From assembly GCA_964399985.1 (NCBI GenBank), contig CAYNRY010000001.1, positions 744,001 to 808,000 on the forward strand: 64,000 bases of DNA, given 5' to 3'. This DNA comes from Micavibrio_B sp964399985 (GTDB lineage Bacteria; Pseudomonadota; Alphaproteobacteria; Micavibrionales; Micavibrionaceae). The notes beneath the pieces were generated by a model that saw only the letters and a list, made by a program, of their open reading frames with translations, had not been told where the DNA came from and made no database searches. The position numbers were made by a program, and so were the translations under genes. Position 1 is the stretch's first letter, and the number at the start of each line of letters is the position of its first letter. Positions 33,675 through 42,421 of the stretch are shown here, one piece after another.

Positions 33675-34410
33675 ATTACTTTTATGCCTTCTTCTTTCGA
33701 TCATTTATTGCGCCCCCGTTAAGGCGCAGTCTGCATCGTCGCAGCTTTTGTATTCTCCGACAACACCGGAATATCTTGCCAAGAGTTACTGGCTTCTCAA
33801 TAATCTTGATATCCAAAGTGATGAAAATATTGATCAATATTTAATGATCACGGAATGTGATCTTTATTTACAATATTACACCAATGATATTGAATGGAAC
33901 AAGATTAGAGACGCAACAAGAGGTTTTATCAATCTCAACAAAGAAAATTTCCCGAGGCGTTTTGAATTTATTCAGCCGATCTATCTGGGGCGGTACGATC
34001 CCAAATCCCAAACATTCGAGATCAATAAGAATTCACAGATAAACGGTATCTTGCAGGTTCAAGTCTCCGGTAATTCGCCACGGTCTTATAAATGCCTTGA
34101 TACAACGGCATATAATCCATCTCTTTTTCCAATCAACGCAGCCCTGAAATTATCGCGACCTCTGACTTATTTGTCGGTGCATGCCCAGCCTGATATCGCG
34201 CAGGAGTATTTGAATTATATTGCAGAAAATAAACTCAACGATTCTTTCGGGCGACCTGCCTATATCCGTTATCGATTCAAAGTAGAGCAAAGCCTGGCGC
34301 CGATTTCAACGAATACCGGAGTCTTTGCCAATTTTTTCGGCAGCCTGGAAAGTGTGAGCGTATTTGGCGACCAAAGCCTGTTTATCAAGCTTGAAGAAGT
34401 TAAGCTCTAA
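33664..34410 (+). CDS. Secreted protein of unknown function (possibly DUF4852)
   Basis: A 248-residue protein with a clear signal peptide (MKTRLLLCLLLSIIYCAPVKAQ). The mature part has patterns such as ITECDLYLQYYTNDIEW, a YKCLDTTAYNPS segment with a second Cys, and alternating hydrophobic strands. I do not recognise a catalytic motif. It may belong to the DUF4852 group of proteobacterial secreted proteins, but I am unsure. Overlap with mutY suggests co-transcription; its 3' end overlaps the convergent ydfG by 4 bases. Confidence 0.75.
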   Translation: MKTRLLLCLLLSIIYCAPVKAQSASSQLLYSPTTPEYLAKSYWLLNNLDIQSDENIDQYLMITECDLYLQYYTNDIEWNKIRDATRGFINLNKENFPRRFEFIQPIYLGRYDPKSQTFEINKNSQINGILQVQVSGNSPRSYKCLDTTAYNPSLFPINAALKLSRPLTYLSVHAQPDIAQEYLNYIAENKLNDSFGRPAYIRYRFKVEQSLAPISTNTGVFANFFGSLESVSVFGDQSLFIKLEEVKL

Positions 34411-35162
34411 AATCTTTCGACTTGAAGAGCGCCGGGGCTTTGGGTTGTCGGCATCAACTCTATACGATTTATATTTACATGAGGCGGAAGAGTTGCCGCC
34501 CAGAAAACAGCTTCTGCGACATCTTCTGCCAGTAACGGTTTTGTGTTTGCGTAGACGGCATCTGCTTTTTCTTTGTCGCCTTTAAACCGTGACAATGAAA
34601 ACTGGGTTTGCACCATGCCCGGTTCGATGTTGGTAACGCGAATATTCGTGCTTTGAAGATCGCTGCGCAGAGACAGCGAGAATTGCTTTACGAAGGCCTT
34701 TGACGCGCAATAAACATGACCGCCGGGATAGGGGTAGTTTCCTGCCGTCGAGCCGATATTGATAATATGTCCGCATTTGCGGTCAACCATTACGGGCAAA
34801 ATCAGCCGCGTCATGCGAATAAGACCTGAGACATTCATGGAAATCATTTGATCCCAGTCATCGAGGCTGCTGTCCTGAGCCTTGTCCAGCCCTAAAGCAC
34901 CGCCTGCATTGTTGATCAAGAGTTCGATATTTTTGAAAGGTGACGGAAGTTCTGCAATCGCAGTTTCCATTGCGGTTCGATCAGTAATATCGAATAAGGC
35001 AGTATGCACAGGAACTGTGAATTCTTGCCTTAATGATTCAAGTTTTTCAGCATTACGCCCATGCAAAATAAGGGCGCAGCCGAGATCGGCAAATTTTTTA
35101 GCGAAAGCCTTGCCGAAATCGCCGGTTGCGCCGGTAATTAATACGATTTTTGGTTTATACAT
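34407..35162 (-). CDS. ydfG: NADP-dependent 3-hydroxy acid dehydrogenase YdfG-like
   Basis: Classical short-chain dehydrogenase of 251 residues. It has TGATGDFGKAFA (cofactor loop), NNAGGALG, the catalytic Ser in INIGSTAG and Tyr/Lys in YCASKAF. The whole sequence, including VNINRIELMPTTQS at the C-terminus, closely resembles E. coli YdfG, which oxidises serine, threonine and 3-hydroxy acids and reduces malonic semialdehyde. It is last in the ccrM-folB-unknown-ydfG run. Confidence 0.92.
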   Translation of the reverse strand: MYKPKIVLITGATGDFGKAFAKKFADLGCALILHGRNAEKLESLRQEFTVPVHTALFDITDRTAMETAIAELPSPFKNIELLINNAGGALGLDKAQDSSLDDWDQMISMNVSGLIRMTRLILPVMVDRKCGHIINIGSTAGNYPYPGGHVYCASKAFVKQFSLSLRSDLQSTNIRVTNIEPGMVQTQFSLSRFKGDKEKADAVYANTKPLLAEDVAEAVFWAATLPPHVNINRIELMPTTQSPGALQVERF

Positions 35163-35165
35163 CTA

Positions 35166-35645
35166 TCACTGCGAAAGAATTACAGAAGTCCTGCCATCAT
35201 TGGCGCTCTCTATCGTAATCGTTCCGTTCGGAGTCGTCCATGAATTTTCAGGAGCGCCTGTGCGGTTGGCTTTAATCTGCTCGGCATAGATGCCGTTGAA
35301 AACGCTGACCGCTGTGGCTTCAGATGTTTTGCCACGCACTTCGCAAGTTTTACTGGAGTTCCCAACGCTATCGACAACCATAATGGAGAAATTGTCCATG
35401 CCTTCGTTGACTGCCCATGAAACAGGCCTTCCGTTATTCAAAGGTCCGACGACCCAATTGCCGACACGCGCTTCATCACGAATTTTTTCGATATGAGGCA
35501 TTTTATCAAAGCATTGTTTTTGGAAGAGGTTGTGAAGATTAATCGCGGTTTGATAATCAGGTTCTGCTTGAGCCATTACATTTATAGGATTGAGGGATAG
35601 AATGGATAGTGCAGAGACAAGAGCTAATTTTTTATAATGCTTCAT
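35166..35645 (-). CDS. Small secreted protein, unknown
   Basis: A 159-residue protein with a signal peptide (about residues 1-26, ALVSALSILSLNPINVMAQA). The mature part has two cysteines (QKQCFDK and SKTCEVRG) that could form a disulfide, and a C-terminal TTPNGTITIESANDGRTSVI strand-rich end. No family recognised. It lies 3 bases before ydfG and 52 bases after folB. Confidence 0.7.
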   Translation of the reverse strand: MKHYKKLALVSALSILSLNPINVMAQAEPDYQTAINLHNLFQKQCFDKMPHIEKIRDEARVGNWVVGPLNNGRPVSWAVNEGMDNFSIMVVDSVGNSSKTCEVRGKTSEATAVSVFNGIYAEQIKANRTGAPENSWTTPNGTITIESANDGRTSVILSQ

Positions 35646-35697
35646 AATTAATTTCCTTATTTAAACTATTACCAAACACTAATTTGTAATGGCTGAA

Positions 35698-36051
35698 TTA
35701 GTTCCTTTTAGCGCGAATGATTTCCGTACCCGCGAGACCTTCTTCAAAAATTTTGAGTTTTTCAATCCGGACTTTAACCGTTTCTACGCGAGGGTGGGAC
35801 AGGCAAAATTCCGCCAGATGCTCAGCCATTTTTTCAACCAGATGGAAATGACGCTTTGAAATAGACCGGATTTCATTGGCAATCAATTCATAGGACATCG
35901 TGCTGGCTATATCATCCATGTCAACTTTATAGTCGGAAAAAAGCGCTTCGACAGAAATTGCCAGTGGCGTCGGATTGACATCGTCGCCGGGATATATGCC
36001 AGCGAGGGCGTCTACTTTAAAGTCATGAACGAAAATTTTGGTCTGATTCAT
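35698..36051 (-). CDS. folB: Dihydroneopterin aldolase
   Basis: Folate pathway enzyme of 117 residues. It has the FolB tunnel-fold pattern: VDALAGIYPGDDVNPTPL at the N-terminus, TMSYELIANEI, FHLVEKMAEHLAEFCL and VKVRIEKLKIFEEG, with the conserved Glu/Lys residues. The start overlaps the ccrM stop by one base, so methyltransferase and folate enzyme are co-translated. Confidence 0.93.
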   Translation of the reverse strand: MNQTKIFVHDFKVDALAGIYPGDDVNPTPLAISVEALFSDYKVDMDDIASTMSYELIANEIRSISKRHFHLVEKMAEHLAEFCLSHPRVETVKVRIEKLKIFEEGLAGTEIIRAKRN

Positions 36052-37202
36052 TATTGCAACGATGATCCAGTTGGTCGCGTGACTGTCATTTCATCGCGGA
36101 TACGCTGGCGCAGGCGATCGATCGGGAAGCTGTTTTTGCCTTCTTTGTAATGCCAATAAGTCCACCCGTTGCAGCTCGGCGCGTTTTGCAAGGCTGCGCC
36201 GACTTTGTGAATGGAGCCGCGATATTTATTCAGGCCGGAAGTGGAAATCAGGGAGCCGTCGGCGCCGACTTTTGCTTCGAATTTCTGGCTGCTATCGGTA
36301 ATGATAGCGCCGGGTTTGATCATGCCGCGCTCGACGAGCCAGCCAAAGGGAACGCGGGCTTCTTCTCTTTTTTGCGGCCGGTGAAGAACGTCGTCATCTT
36401 CAATTGGCTTAATTGCATCGATGCGTTTTGTTGCCAGTTTGATGTAATCCGTTTCGCGGTCGATGCCGATCCATTCGCGGCCAAGCTTTTTGGCAACGGC
36501 GCCTGTCGTTCCTGTACCAAAGAAAGGATCGAGGATTGTATCCCCGGGCTGTGTTGAAGCGGTAATAACGCGATAGAGAAGGGATTCCGGCTTTTGCGTC
36601 GCGTGGCCTTTTTCACCATTCTCGTCTTTCAGGCGTTCGCCGCCTGTGCAAAGCGGCAGCGTCCAGTCGGAGCGCATTTGCATATCCTCGTTCAAGGATT
36701 TCATGGCATCGTAATTAAACCGGTATTTGCTTTTTTCGGATTTGGCGACCCAGATCATCGTTTCATGAGCATTGGTAAAACGGCGGCCACGGAAATTCGG
36801 CATCGGGTTTGTCTTGCGCCAGACGATATCGTTCAAAACCCAAAAGCCAAGATCTTGTAGAATAGCGCCGACGCGGAAAATATTGTGATAGGAACCGATG
36901 ACCCACATAGAGCCGTCTTCGGTTAAAAGGTCGCGAGCCGCAGATAGCCAGTCGCGGGTAAATTTATCGTATTCTTTAAAAGAATTAAATTGATCCCAAT
37001 GGTCGTCGCAAGCATCGACTTTTGTATTATTCGGGCGGTGCAAATCGCCTTTTAACTGAAGATTGTATGGCGGGTCGGCAAAGATCATGTCGACAGAGCC
37101 CTTTGGCAAAGAGCGCATTATTTCAACGCAATCGCCCTGATAAATACTGTTCTTCTTAAATTCTGTGGATTTCTTTATCTTTTTTGATTTTGGACTCGAC
37201 AT
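36051..37202 (-). CDS. ccrM: Cell-cycle DNA adenine methyltransferase CcrM (GANTC)
   Basis: A 383-residue beta-class N6-adenine methyltransferase. The catalytic motif DPPYNLQL starts at residue 43, the SAM-binding FGTGTTGAVAKKLGREWIG comes later, and the family's C-terminal DNA-binding domain is present (GSIHKVGAALQNAPSCNGWT, HYKEGKNSFPIDRLRQRI). The extended C-terminal region separates CcrM from shorter restriction-type enzymes such as HinfI. In alphaproteobacteria it methylates GANTC once per cell cycle. Five GANTC sites lie just upstream. Confidence 0.96.
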   Translation of the reverse strand: MSSPKSKKIKKSTEFKKNSIYQGDCVEIMRSLPKGSVDMIFADPPYNLQLKGDLHRPNNTKVDACDDHWDQFNSFKEYDKFTRDWLSAARDLLTEDGSMWVIGSYHNIFRVGAILQDLGFWVLNDIVWRKTNPMPNFRGRRFTNAHETMIWVAKSEKSKYRFNYDAMKSLNEDMQMRSDWTLPLCTGGERLKDENGEKGHATQKPESLLYRVITASTQPGDTILDPFFGTGTTGAVAKKLGREWIGIDRETDYIKLATKRIDAIKPIEDDDVLHRPQKREEARVPFGWLVERGMIKPGAIITDSSQKFEAKVGADGSLISTSGLNKYRGSIHKVGAALQNAPSCNGWTYWHYKEGKNSFPIDRLRQRIRDEMTVTRPTGSSLQ

Positions 37203-37227
37203 TTATTCTTTCCCTTTGATGCAGAAA

Positions 37228-37288
37228 GAATCATGAGTCAAACTTGATTCGCCGTCAAGTAAATAATTTTGATTCTAATATGGGAATC
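37228..37288. promoter_or_regulatory. Cluster of five GANTC sites before ccrM
   Basis: GANTC sites at 37228-37232 (GAATC), 37235-37239 (GAGTC), 37246-37250 (GATTC), 37271-37275 (GATTC) and 37284-37288 (GAATC). A random sequence of this length would carry about 0.2. Several overlap the predicted promoter at 37230-37258, so CcrM methylation probably feeds back on its own transcription. Confidence 0.8.
37230..37258 (-). promoter_or_regulatory. Possible ccrM promoter
   Basis: TTGACG (37258-37253), 17 bases, CATGAT (37235-37230) on the minus strand. Two GANTC sites fall in or at the edge of the spacer and one overlaps the -10 element. The -10 match is moderate, so the element is tentative. Confidence 0.45.
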
Positions 37289-37317
37289 AATGGGTTGCCT
37301 GAGGTATTTAAGACGAT

Positions 37318-38034
37318 TTAATAGAGTTGGAAAAACATAATACAGACCGGGCGATTGGTCTGAACCTGATAATTTCCTCCAGTATCGCAGCCGCTGGCTT
37401 CGGAATCTGCCTGTACAGACCCCCAATCAGGGCGTCCATCATCCATTTTAGTGTCGATCTTTTGTGCGATCATAGGTGTCGCGACTCTGCTGCTTGATGT
37501 GCCATTCACAACTTGTTGCAATCTTACGCCCATGCCACGCCCCACATCCCTGTTTCTATCGGCTGTATAAACTGTAAATCCGCCATTTGTCAGCTCGTTA
37601 TACGGATGGGTTTCTCCCCATGCCGGTGCTGTTGGATCACTATTAGGTTTAATGCCGTCAATCAGGCCCGCAAGTTGAATATGCTTCCAGAAATAAGTGG
37701 TTTCTGCTGCAGGGATGGTTAAGACACCGGCCTGGTTCAGGTTGAAAGCATTGGGATCTCTTAATCCGACAACCAGATCGCCATTCCCGCCACCACAAAA
37801 ATTGCCAGCATTGCAGTCTGGAATCAATGTCGTTGCACTGACGATATCGCCCGGCAGGCTTCCATAGCTATCTTGAAACGTTAACGTTGCCGCCGAATAG
37901 CTTTTTACTTGTGATATTAACGCGCCGACCCGCGCATTCTGGATCAATTCCTGACCTTTGAGAATCCCGCCGATCAAAAGACCAATGATGATCATCACGA
38001 TAGATAATTCAACGAGTGTAAAACCATTTTTCAT
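37318..38034 (-). CDS. Type IV pilin-like / pseudopilin protein, copy 2
   Basis: A 238-residue paralogue of the protein at 13204-13944. It has MKNGFTLVELSIVMIIIGLLIGG (leader MKNG, Phe, Glu at +5), GQELIQNARVGALIS, CNAGNFCGGGNG, and the C-terminal IDTKMDDGRP...GC...CIMFFQLY. The start overlaps the rnhB stop (38031-38034), so it is translated from the end of the obgE-proB-pepN-rnhB transcript. No pilus machinery is nearby. The MDDG block and paired cysteines are shared by both copies and are probably structural. Confidence 0.85.
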   Translation of the reverse strand: MKNGFTLVELSIVMIIIGLLIGGILKGQELIQNARVGALISQVKSYSAATLTFQDSYGSLPGDIVSATTLIPDCNAGNFCGGGNGDLVVGLRDPNAFNLNQAGVLTIPAAETTYFWKHIQLAGLIDGIKPNSDPTAPAWGETHPYNELTNGGFTVYTADRNRDVGRGMGVRLQQVVNGTSSSRVATPMIAQKIDTKMDDGRPDWGSVQADSEASGCDTGGNYQVQTNRPVCIMFFQLY

Positions 38035-38675
38035 GCAGCGAGTAACTCCTTAACTTTTGAAAATTCACGCCTGTGATGAGCGCAAGGACCATGTTCTTTT
38101 AAAGCATTTAAATGAACAGGCGTAGAATAACCCGCATTGGAATGCCATCCATAATGTGGATGCGCATCATGAAGTTGCTTCATAATGCGATCACGGGTCA
38201 CTTTTGCCAGAATAGAGGCGGCGGCGATAGAAACAGATAACATGTCGCCTTTTATAACAGGTTGTGTCGGATAAGGAAACTCACGGGGTTTATAATTACC
38301 GTCGATTAGAACCAATTCAGGGCAAATATTGAATTTCGCACACATTTCTTCCGTCGCGCGTTTCATTGCGAGTATAGCGGCTTGCAGAATATTTATTTCA
38401 TCGATTTCCTGAACGGAAGAGGAGGCGATTCCAAAGAAGGACTTTTCCTGAATAATAAAAAACATATCTTCGCGTTCTACAGCCGACAATAATTTGCTAT
38501 CGCGAACCTGTTTCCAAATTTTATGAGAGCGGTTTTCGTGGGGAATAAAAACGCAAGACGCGGTTACAGGTCCGGCCAAAGGGCCGCGCCCGGCTTCATC
38601 ACAGCCGCAGATGATCCCTTCAAGCTCTCGCTTAAAATTCGGATTTTTTTGCGGTCTGCCGATCTGTTTAGCCAT
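38031..38675 (-). CDS. rnhB: Ribonuclease HII
   Basis: Cuts RNA in RNA-DNA hybrids and single ribonucleotides in DNA. The 214-residue protein has CGCDEAGRGPLAGPV (two catalytic acids), the later Asp in VLIDGN and the SVSIAAASILAKVTRD block. It overlaps pepN by 8 bases and the pilin-like gene by 4. Confidence 0.96.
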   Translation of the reverse strand: MAKQIGRPQKNPNFKRELEGIICGCDEAGRGPLAGPVTASCVFIPHENRSHKIWKQVRDSKLLSAVEREDMFFIIQEKSFFGIASSSVQEIDEINILQAAILAMKRATEEMCAKFNICPELVLIDGNYKPREFPYPTQPVIKGDMLSVSIAAASILAKVTRDRIMKQLHDAHPHYGWHSNAGYSTPVHLNALKEHGPCAHHRREFSKVKELLAA

Positions 38676-41268
38676 TTAACGTCTTGCTAGCGATTTCAAA
38701 TGCATGAGGGGATAGTCCCTTGGTTTCGACTATAATTTCAAGAATTCTTTTCATTTTTGCCTGACGATCAGGTGTATAACGCTTCCAGTCACGGATAGCG
38801 GTTAATAATCTTGAGGAAACATGCGGATTGATCGAATCCGTGTCGATGACGGCCTTCAAGAGCAGATCATAGCCCAAGCCGTCTTTTGCATGGAATTTAA
38901 CGGGATTATTCATTGAGAAGGCGCTATATAGAGAGCGAACGCGGTTTGGATTTTTGATGTTAAAGTCCGGATGCTGAGCAAGAACATTTATATCATCCAA
39001 TGTGCTTTCACGAACGGCCATTGCCTGAGCGCTGAACCATTTATCTATCACAAGAGCATAGTCTTTAAACTTGTCATGGAAATGAGCCAAAACATTGCTA
39101 CGCTCAGGATGGGATGTATCCATTAGGGCAGACAGGCCGATCATGCGGTCAGTCATATTATTCGCTTTATCATAAACCGACTTTGCAAGTTTGGCGGCAT
39201 GATCGTCACAGTTGGAGGATAAATATTTTAGTACCACACGTTTTAATGCGCGTTCGCCCATCGAAACAGGATCGGGTTTATAGTCTTTCTGAATATTTAC
39301 TTTATCAAATGCAGCCTGAAGTTTGTCGCGGCATTGGGCAAGAATTTCACGATTGAGATACATGAGAACATTATAAATCGCATCCGGATCGATAATCTCG
39401 CATTCCTGCCCGATAATGGAAATATCCGGCAGGCTAAGCATGCGTGCCAATAAAGCTTTATCCTGCGTTGGATCAAGGCATTGATCGAGAAGGACGGAAA
39501 TGGATTCAATGTAAGAAATCGTGTCGGTTGTTTTATCTTTCAATAGATTCTGGATGAGGCGCATCGCTATAATTTGACCCGATTCCCAGCGATTAAATCC
39601 ATCCGTATCATGCACCATGAGAAAGCGATATTCGTCATCGCTCAAATCGGTCGTTAGTTTTACAGGTGCCGAAAAATCGCGAAGGATTGACGGGACAGGT
39701 CTTGACGGAATGTTTTCGAATGTAAATTGTTGCTTATCTTTGGTTAATTCCAAAACGGTCGATGAGACAATCTCGTCACCATTTGAAGATATCAATCCGA
39801 CGGTCACCGGGATATGCATGGCTCTCTTCGTTGACTGACCGACAGTGGGTGGCACTATTTGTTCAAGATCAAGCGTATAGGTTTTTGCTTTATCATCATA
39901 ATGACCGCTGGCAATAATCTCGGGCGTTCCGGCTTGCGAATACCAAAGTTTGAAGTGGGATAAATCTTTGCCCGATGCTTCTTGCATTGCTTGTACAAAG
40001 TCATCGCAAGTGACGGCTTGGCCATCAAAGCGATTAAAATAAAGATCCGTTCCTTCGCGGAATTTTTCCGGCCCCATCAGGGCTTTTTGCATCCGAATAA
40101 CTTCGCCACCCTTTTCGTAAACGGTGAGTGTATAAAAATTATTGATCTCGATATAATTATCAGGACGGATCGGGTGCGCCAAAGGGCCTGCGTCTTCAGG
40201 GAATTGGCGGGCGCGTAATAAAACAACGTCATCGATACGCTTCACGGCACGAGAATTAACGTCGGCTGTAAATTCTTGGTCACGGAATACAGTCAAACCT
40301 TCCTTCAAGGAAAGCTGAAACCAATCGCGGCAGGTGACGCGGTTACCCGACCAGTTGTGGAAATATTCATGGGCGACGACGCCTTCGACGCGAAGGAAAT
40401 CATTATCGGTCGCGGTTTCCGCTTCGGCAAGAACGAGTGCTGTATTAAATATATTTAGTGACGTGTTTTCCATTGCGCCGAAGTTAAAGTCGGAAACGGC
40501 GACAATATTAAAACGGTTGAGCTGGTACTCGCGCCCGAAAACTTCTTCGTCCCATTTCATCGAGCGGATAAGGGAATCCATTGCCCAGTGACATTGCGGC
40601 AGATCAGGTGAGCGGGCGTATATATATAAATCGACCTTGCTGCCTGTCATCGTCGTAAATTCATCCTGAATGAAATCAAGATTTCCCGCGACCAGAGCGA
40701 ATAGATAACAAGGTTTTGGGAAAGGATCATTCCAGACAGTGAAATGGCGGTTGGAATCCAATTCGCCTTCTTCGATTAAATTGCCGTTTGATAATAAAAC
40801 CGGTAATGATTTGGGCGCTTCGATACGCGTGGTAAAGATGCTCATGACATCAGGCCGATCTGGAAAGTAGGTAATCTTGCGGAAGCCTTCGGATTCACAT
40901 TGCGTGCAATAATTGCCTTCGGATTTATAGAGACCTTCGAGGGATGTGTTTGCGGCAGGGTTAATATGAGTGGTAATTTGGAGAATGAATTCTTCACCCG
41001 GGCAGCGGATCCTCAGGAATTTTTCATCGACATCATATTCGTTTGCATTAAGTGGTTGGCCACCCACAGAAATCGATTTTAAAATCAGTTCTTCGCCGTT
41101 TAAAACAAGATCATCGGTGCCTGTATGGTTTTTGATGTAATGCGCTTTTGAAACGACTTCTGTATGGTCGTCAAAAATCCGGAAAGTCATTTCGATGTCA
41201 CGGACTTTATAATCAGGGACTTTGTAATCTTTTAGATAAGTCGTTCTTGGGGCGGTGTCGGTGCGCAT
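38668..41268 (-). CDS. pepN: Aminopeptidase N (M1 family)
   Basis: An 866-residue zinc aminopeptidase. The substrate-binding GAMEN is at residues 264-268 and the zinc site HEYFH at 300-304, with the third ligand E323 18 residues after (SLKEGLTVFRDQEF). Domain order and length agree with the E. coli type. It lies 10 bases after proB in the same transcript. Confidence 0.96.
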   Translation of the reverse strand: MRTDTAPRTTYLKDYKVPDYKVRDIEMTFRIFDDHTEVVSKAHYIKNHTGTDDLVLNGEELILKSISVGGQPLNANEYDVDEKFLRIRCPGEEFILQITTHINPAANTSLEGLYKSEGNYCTQCESEGFRKITYFPDRPDVMSIFTTRIEAPKSLPVLLSNGNLIEEGELDSNRHFTVWNDPFPKPCYLFALVAGNLDFIQDEFTTMTGSKVDLYIYARSPDLPQCHWAMDSLIRSMKWDEEVFGREYQLNRFNIVAVSDFNFGAMENTSLNIFNTALVLAEAETATDNDFLRVEGVVAHEYFHNWSGNRVTCRDWFQLSLKEGLTVFRDQEFTADVNSRAVKRIDDVVLLRARQFPEDAGPLAHPIRPDNYIEINNFYTLTVYEKGGEVIRMQKALMGPEKFREGTDLYFNRFDGQAVTCDDFVQAMQEASGKDLSHFKLWYSQAGTPEIIASGHYDDKAKTYTLDLEQIVPPTVGQSTKRAMHIPVTVGLISSNGDEIVSSTVLELTKDKQQFTFENIPSRPVPSILRDFSAPVKLTTDLSDDEYRFLMVHDTDGFNRWESGQIIAMRLIQNLLKDKTTDTISYIESISVLLDQCLDPTQDKALLARMLSLPDISIIGQECEIIDPDAIYNVLMYLNREILAQCRDKLQAAFDKVNIQKDYKPDPVSMGERALKRVVLKYLSSNCDDHAAKLAKSVYDKANNMTDRMIGLSALMDTSHPERSNVLAHFHDKFKDYALVIDKWFSAQAMAVRESTLDDINVLAQHPDFNIKNPNRVRSLYSAFSMNNPVKFHAKDGLGYDLLLKAVIDTDSINPHVSSRLLTAIRDWKRYTPDRQAKMKRILEIIVETKGLSPHAFEIASKTLNG

Positions 41269-41278
41269 TGTATGTTCC

Positions 41279-42421
41279 TTAATGCAAAGCTAAATCATCG
41301 CGGTGAATAAATTCGTCATGTCGGGCATAACCAAGAATATCGGATATTTCAGATGATTTTCTACCCATGATTTTGAGTATTTCATCTGAATCATATTTTG
41401 ATAGGCCGATGCCAAGTTCGTTCAACTGGAGATCGAAAATCTGTACGGCATCTCCGGAATCAAATACTCCGTCAGCTTGGCGAATTCCAGCGGGCAGGAG
41501 GCTTTTGCCATTGCGAAGAGCGTTGGCAGCACCTTCGTCAACCATAACGCGTCCCTTGGTTTTGACATGAGCCTGTATCCATTTTTTACGGGCGGATGCA
41601 GGGTTGCCTTTGGCGGCGATGACGGTGCAGGTTGCGTCATTACTTAGTAATGGCTGAATCGGGTTTTTATCTGTCCCGCGAGCGATGATGACATTCGTTC
41701 CCGCGTTAACCGCGATGCGAGCGGATTCAATTTTACTTTTCATGCCGCCCGTGGAAAGTCCCGCAAGCGCATCTTTAGCTAAGGCCATGGTTTCTGTTGT
41801 CAGATTTTCTACAAACGGGATATGTCTAGCTTCCGGATTGATACGCGGGTCGTCCGTATAAAGTCCGTCAGTTGTTGAGAGAATAAGCAAAGTATCAGCG
41901 GCAATCATTTGCGCCACGCGTGCGGCAAGGCGGTCATTATCACCGAAACGAATTTCTTCCGTTGCTGTCGTATCGTTCTCGTTAATCACAGGAAGTATGC
42001 CAGCCTTTAAAAGTTCGTTCATCGCAGCGCGGGCATTCAAATGCGTCTTACGATTTTCGGTATCGGCAGGACTTAGAAGAATCTGGCCGACCCCAATATT
42101 TCGGGATTTGAAAATATCCTGATAAATCTGACAAAGGCGTATTTGGCCGATAGAGGCGGCGGCCTGTTTCTTTTCCAGCTCAATGGATTTGGATGGTACA
42201 TTAAAACCAATGCCCATGCTGGCGCGGCCAAGGCCAATGGCACCGGAGCTGACAAGGCAAACTTCTATATTTCTAGATTTTAGGATAGCGATATCATCAG
42301 CGAGCGTTTCAAGCCAATCCAGTTGAGGCTGGCCGTTTGCGCTGTCAACAACCAGCGCCGAGCCGATCTTAATGATCAGTCGTTTGGAATTCTTTAGTAT
42401 CTGAGACGCTGTTATCGTCAT
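41279..42421 (-). CDS. proB: Glutamate 5-kinase
   Basis: First step of proline synthesis, ATP-dependent phosphorylation of glutamate. The 380-residue protein has the amino-acid kinase domain (IIKIGSALVV, LVSSGAIGLG, NENDTTATEEIRFGDND, GGMKSKIESA) and a C-terminal PUA domain (about 280-360, GRVMVDEGAANAL). The frame opens to 42484, but MTITASQILKNSKRLIIKIG at 42421 is the family start. It overlaps obgE by 53 bases. Confidence 0.95.
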   Translation of the reverse strand: MTITASQILKNSKRLIIKIGSALVVDSANGQPQLDWLETLADDIAILKSRNIEVCLVSSGAIGLGRASMGIGFNVPSKSIELEKKQAAASIGQIRLCQIYQDIFKSRNIGVGQILLSPADTENRKTHLNARAAMNELLKAGILPVINENDTTATEEIRFGDNDRLAARVAQMIAADTLLILSTTDGLYTDDPRINPEARHIPFVENLTTETMALAKDALAGLSTGGMKSKIESARIAVNAGTNVIIARGTDKNPIQPLLSNDATCTVIAAKGNPASARKKWIQAHVKTKGRVMVDEGAANALRNGKSLLPAGIRQADGVFDSGDAVQIFDLQLNELGIGLSKYDSDEILKIMGRKSSEISDILGYARHDEFIHRDDLALH

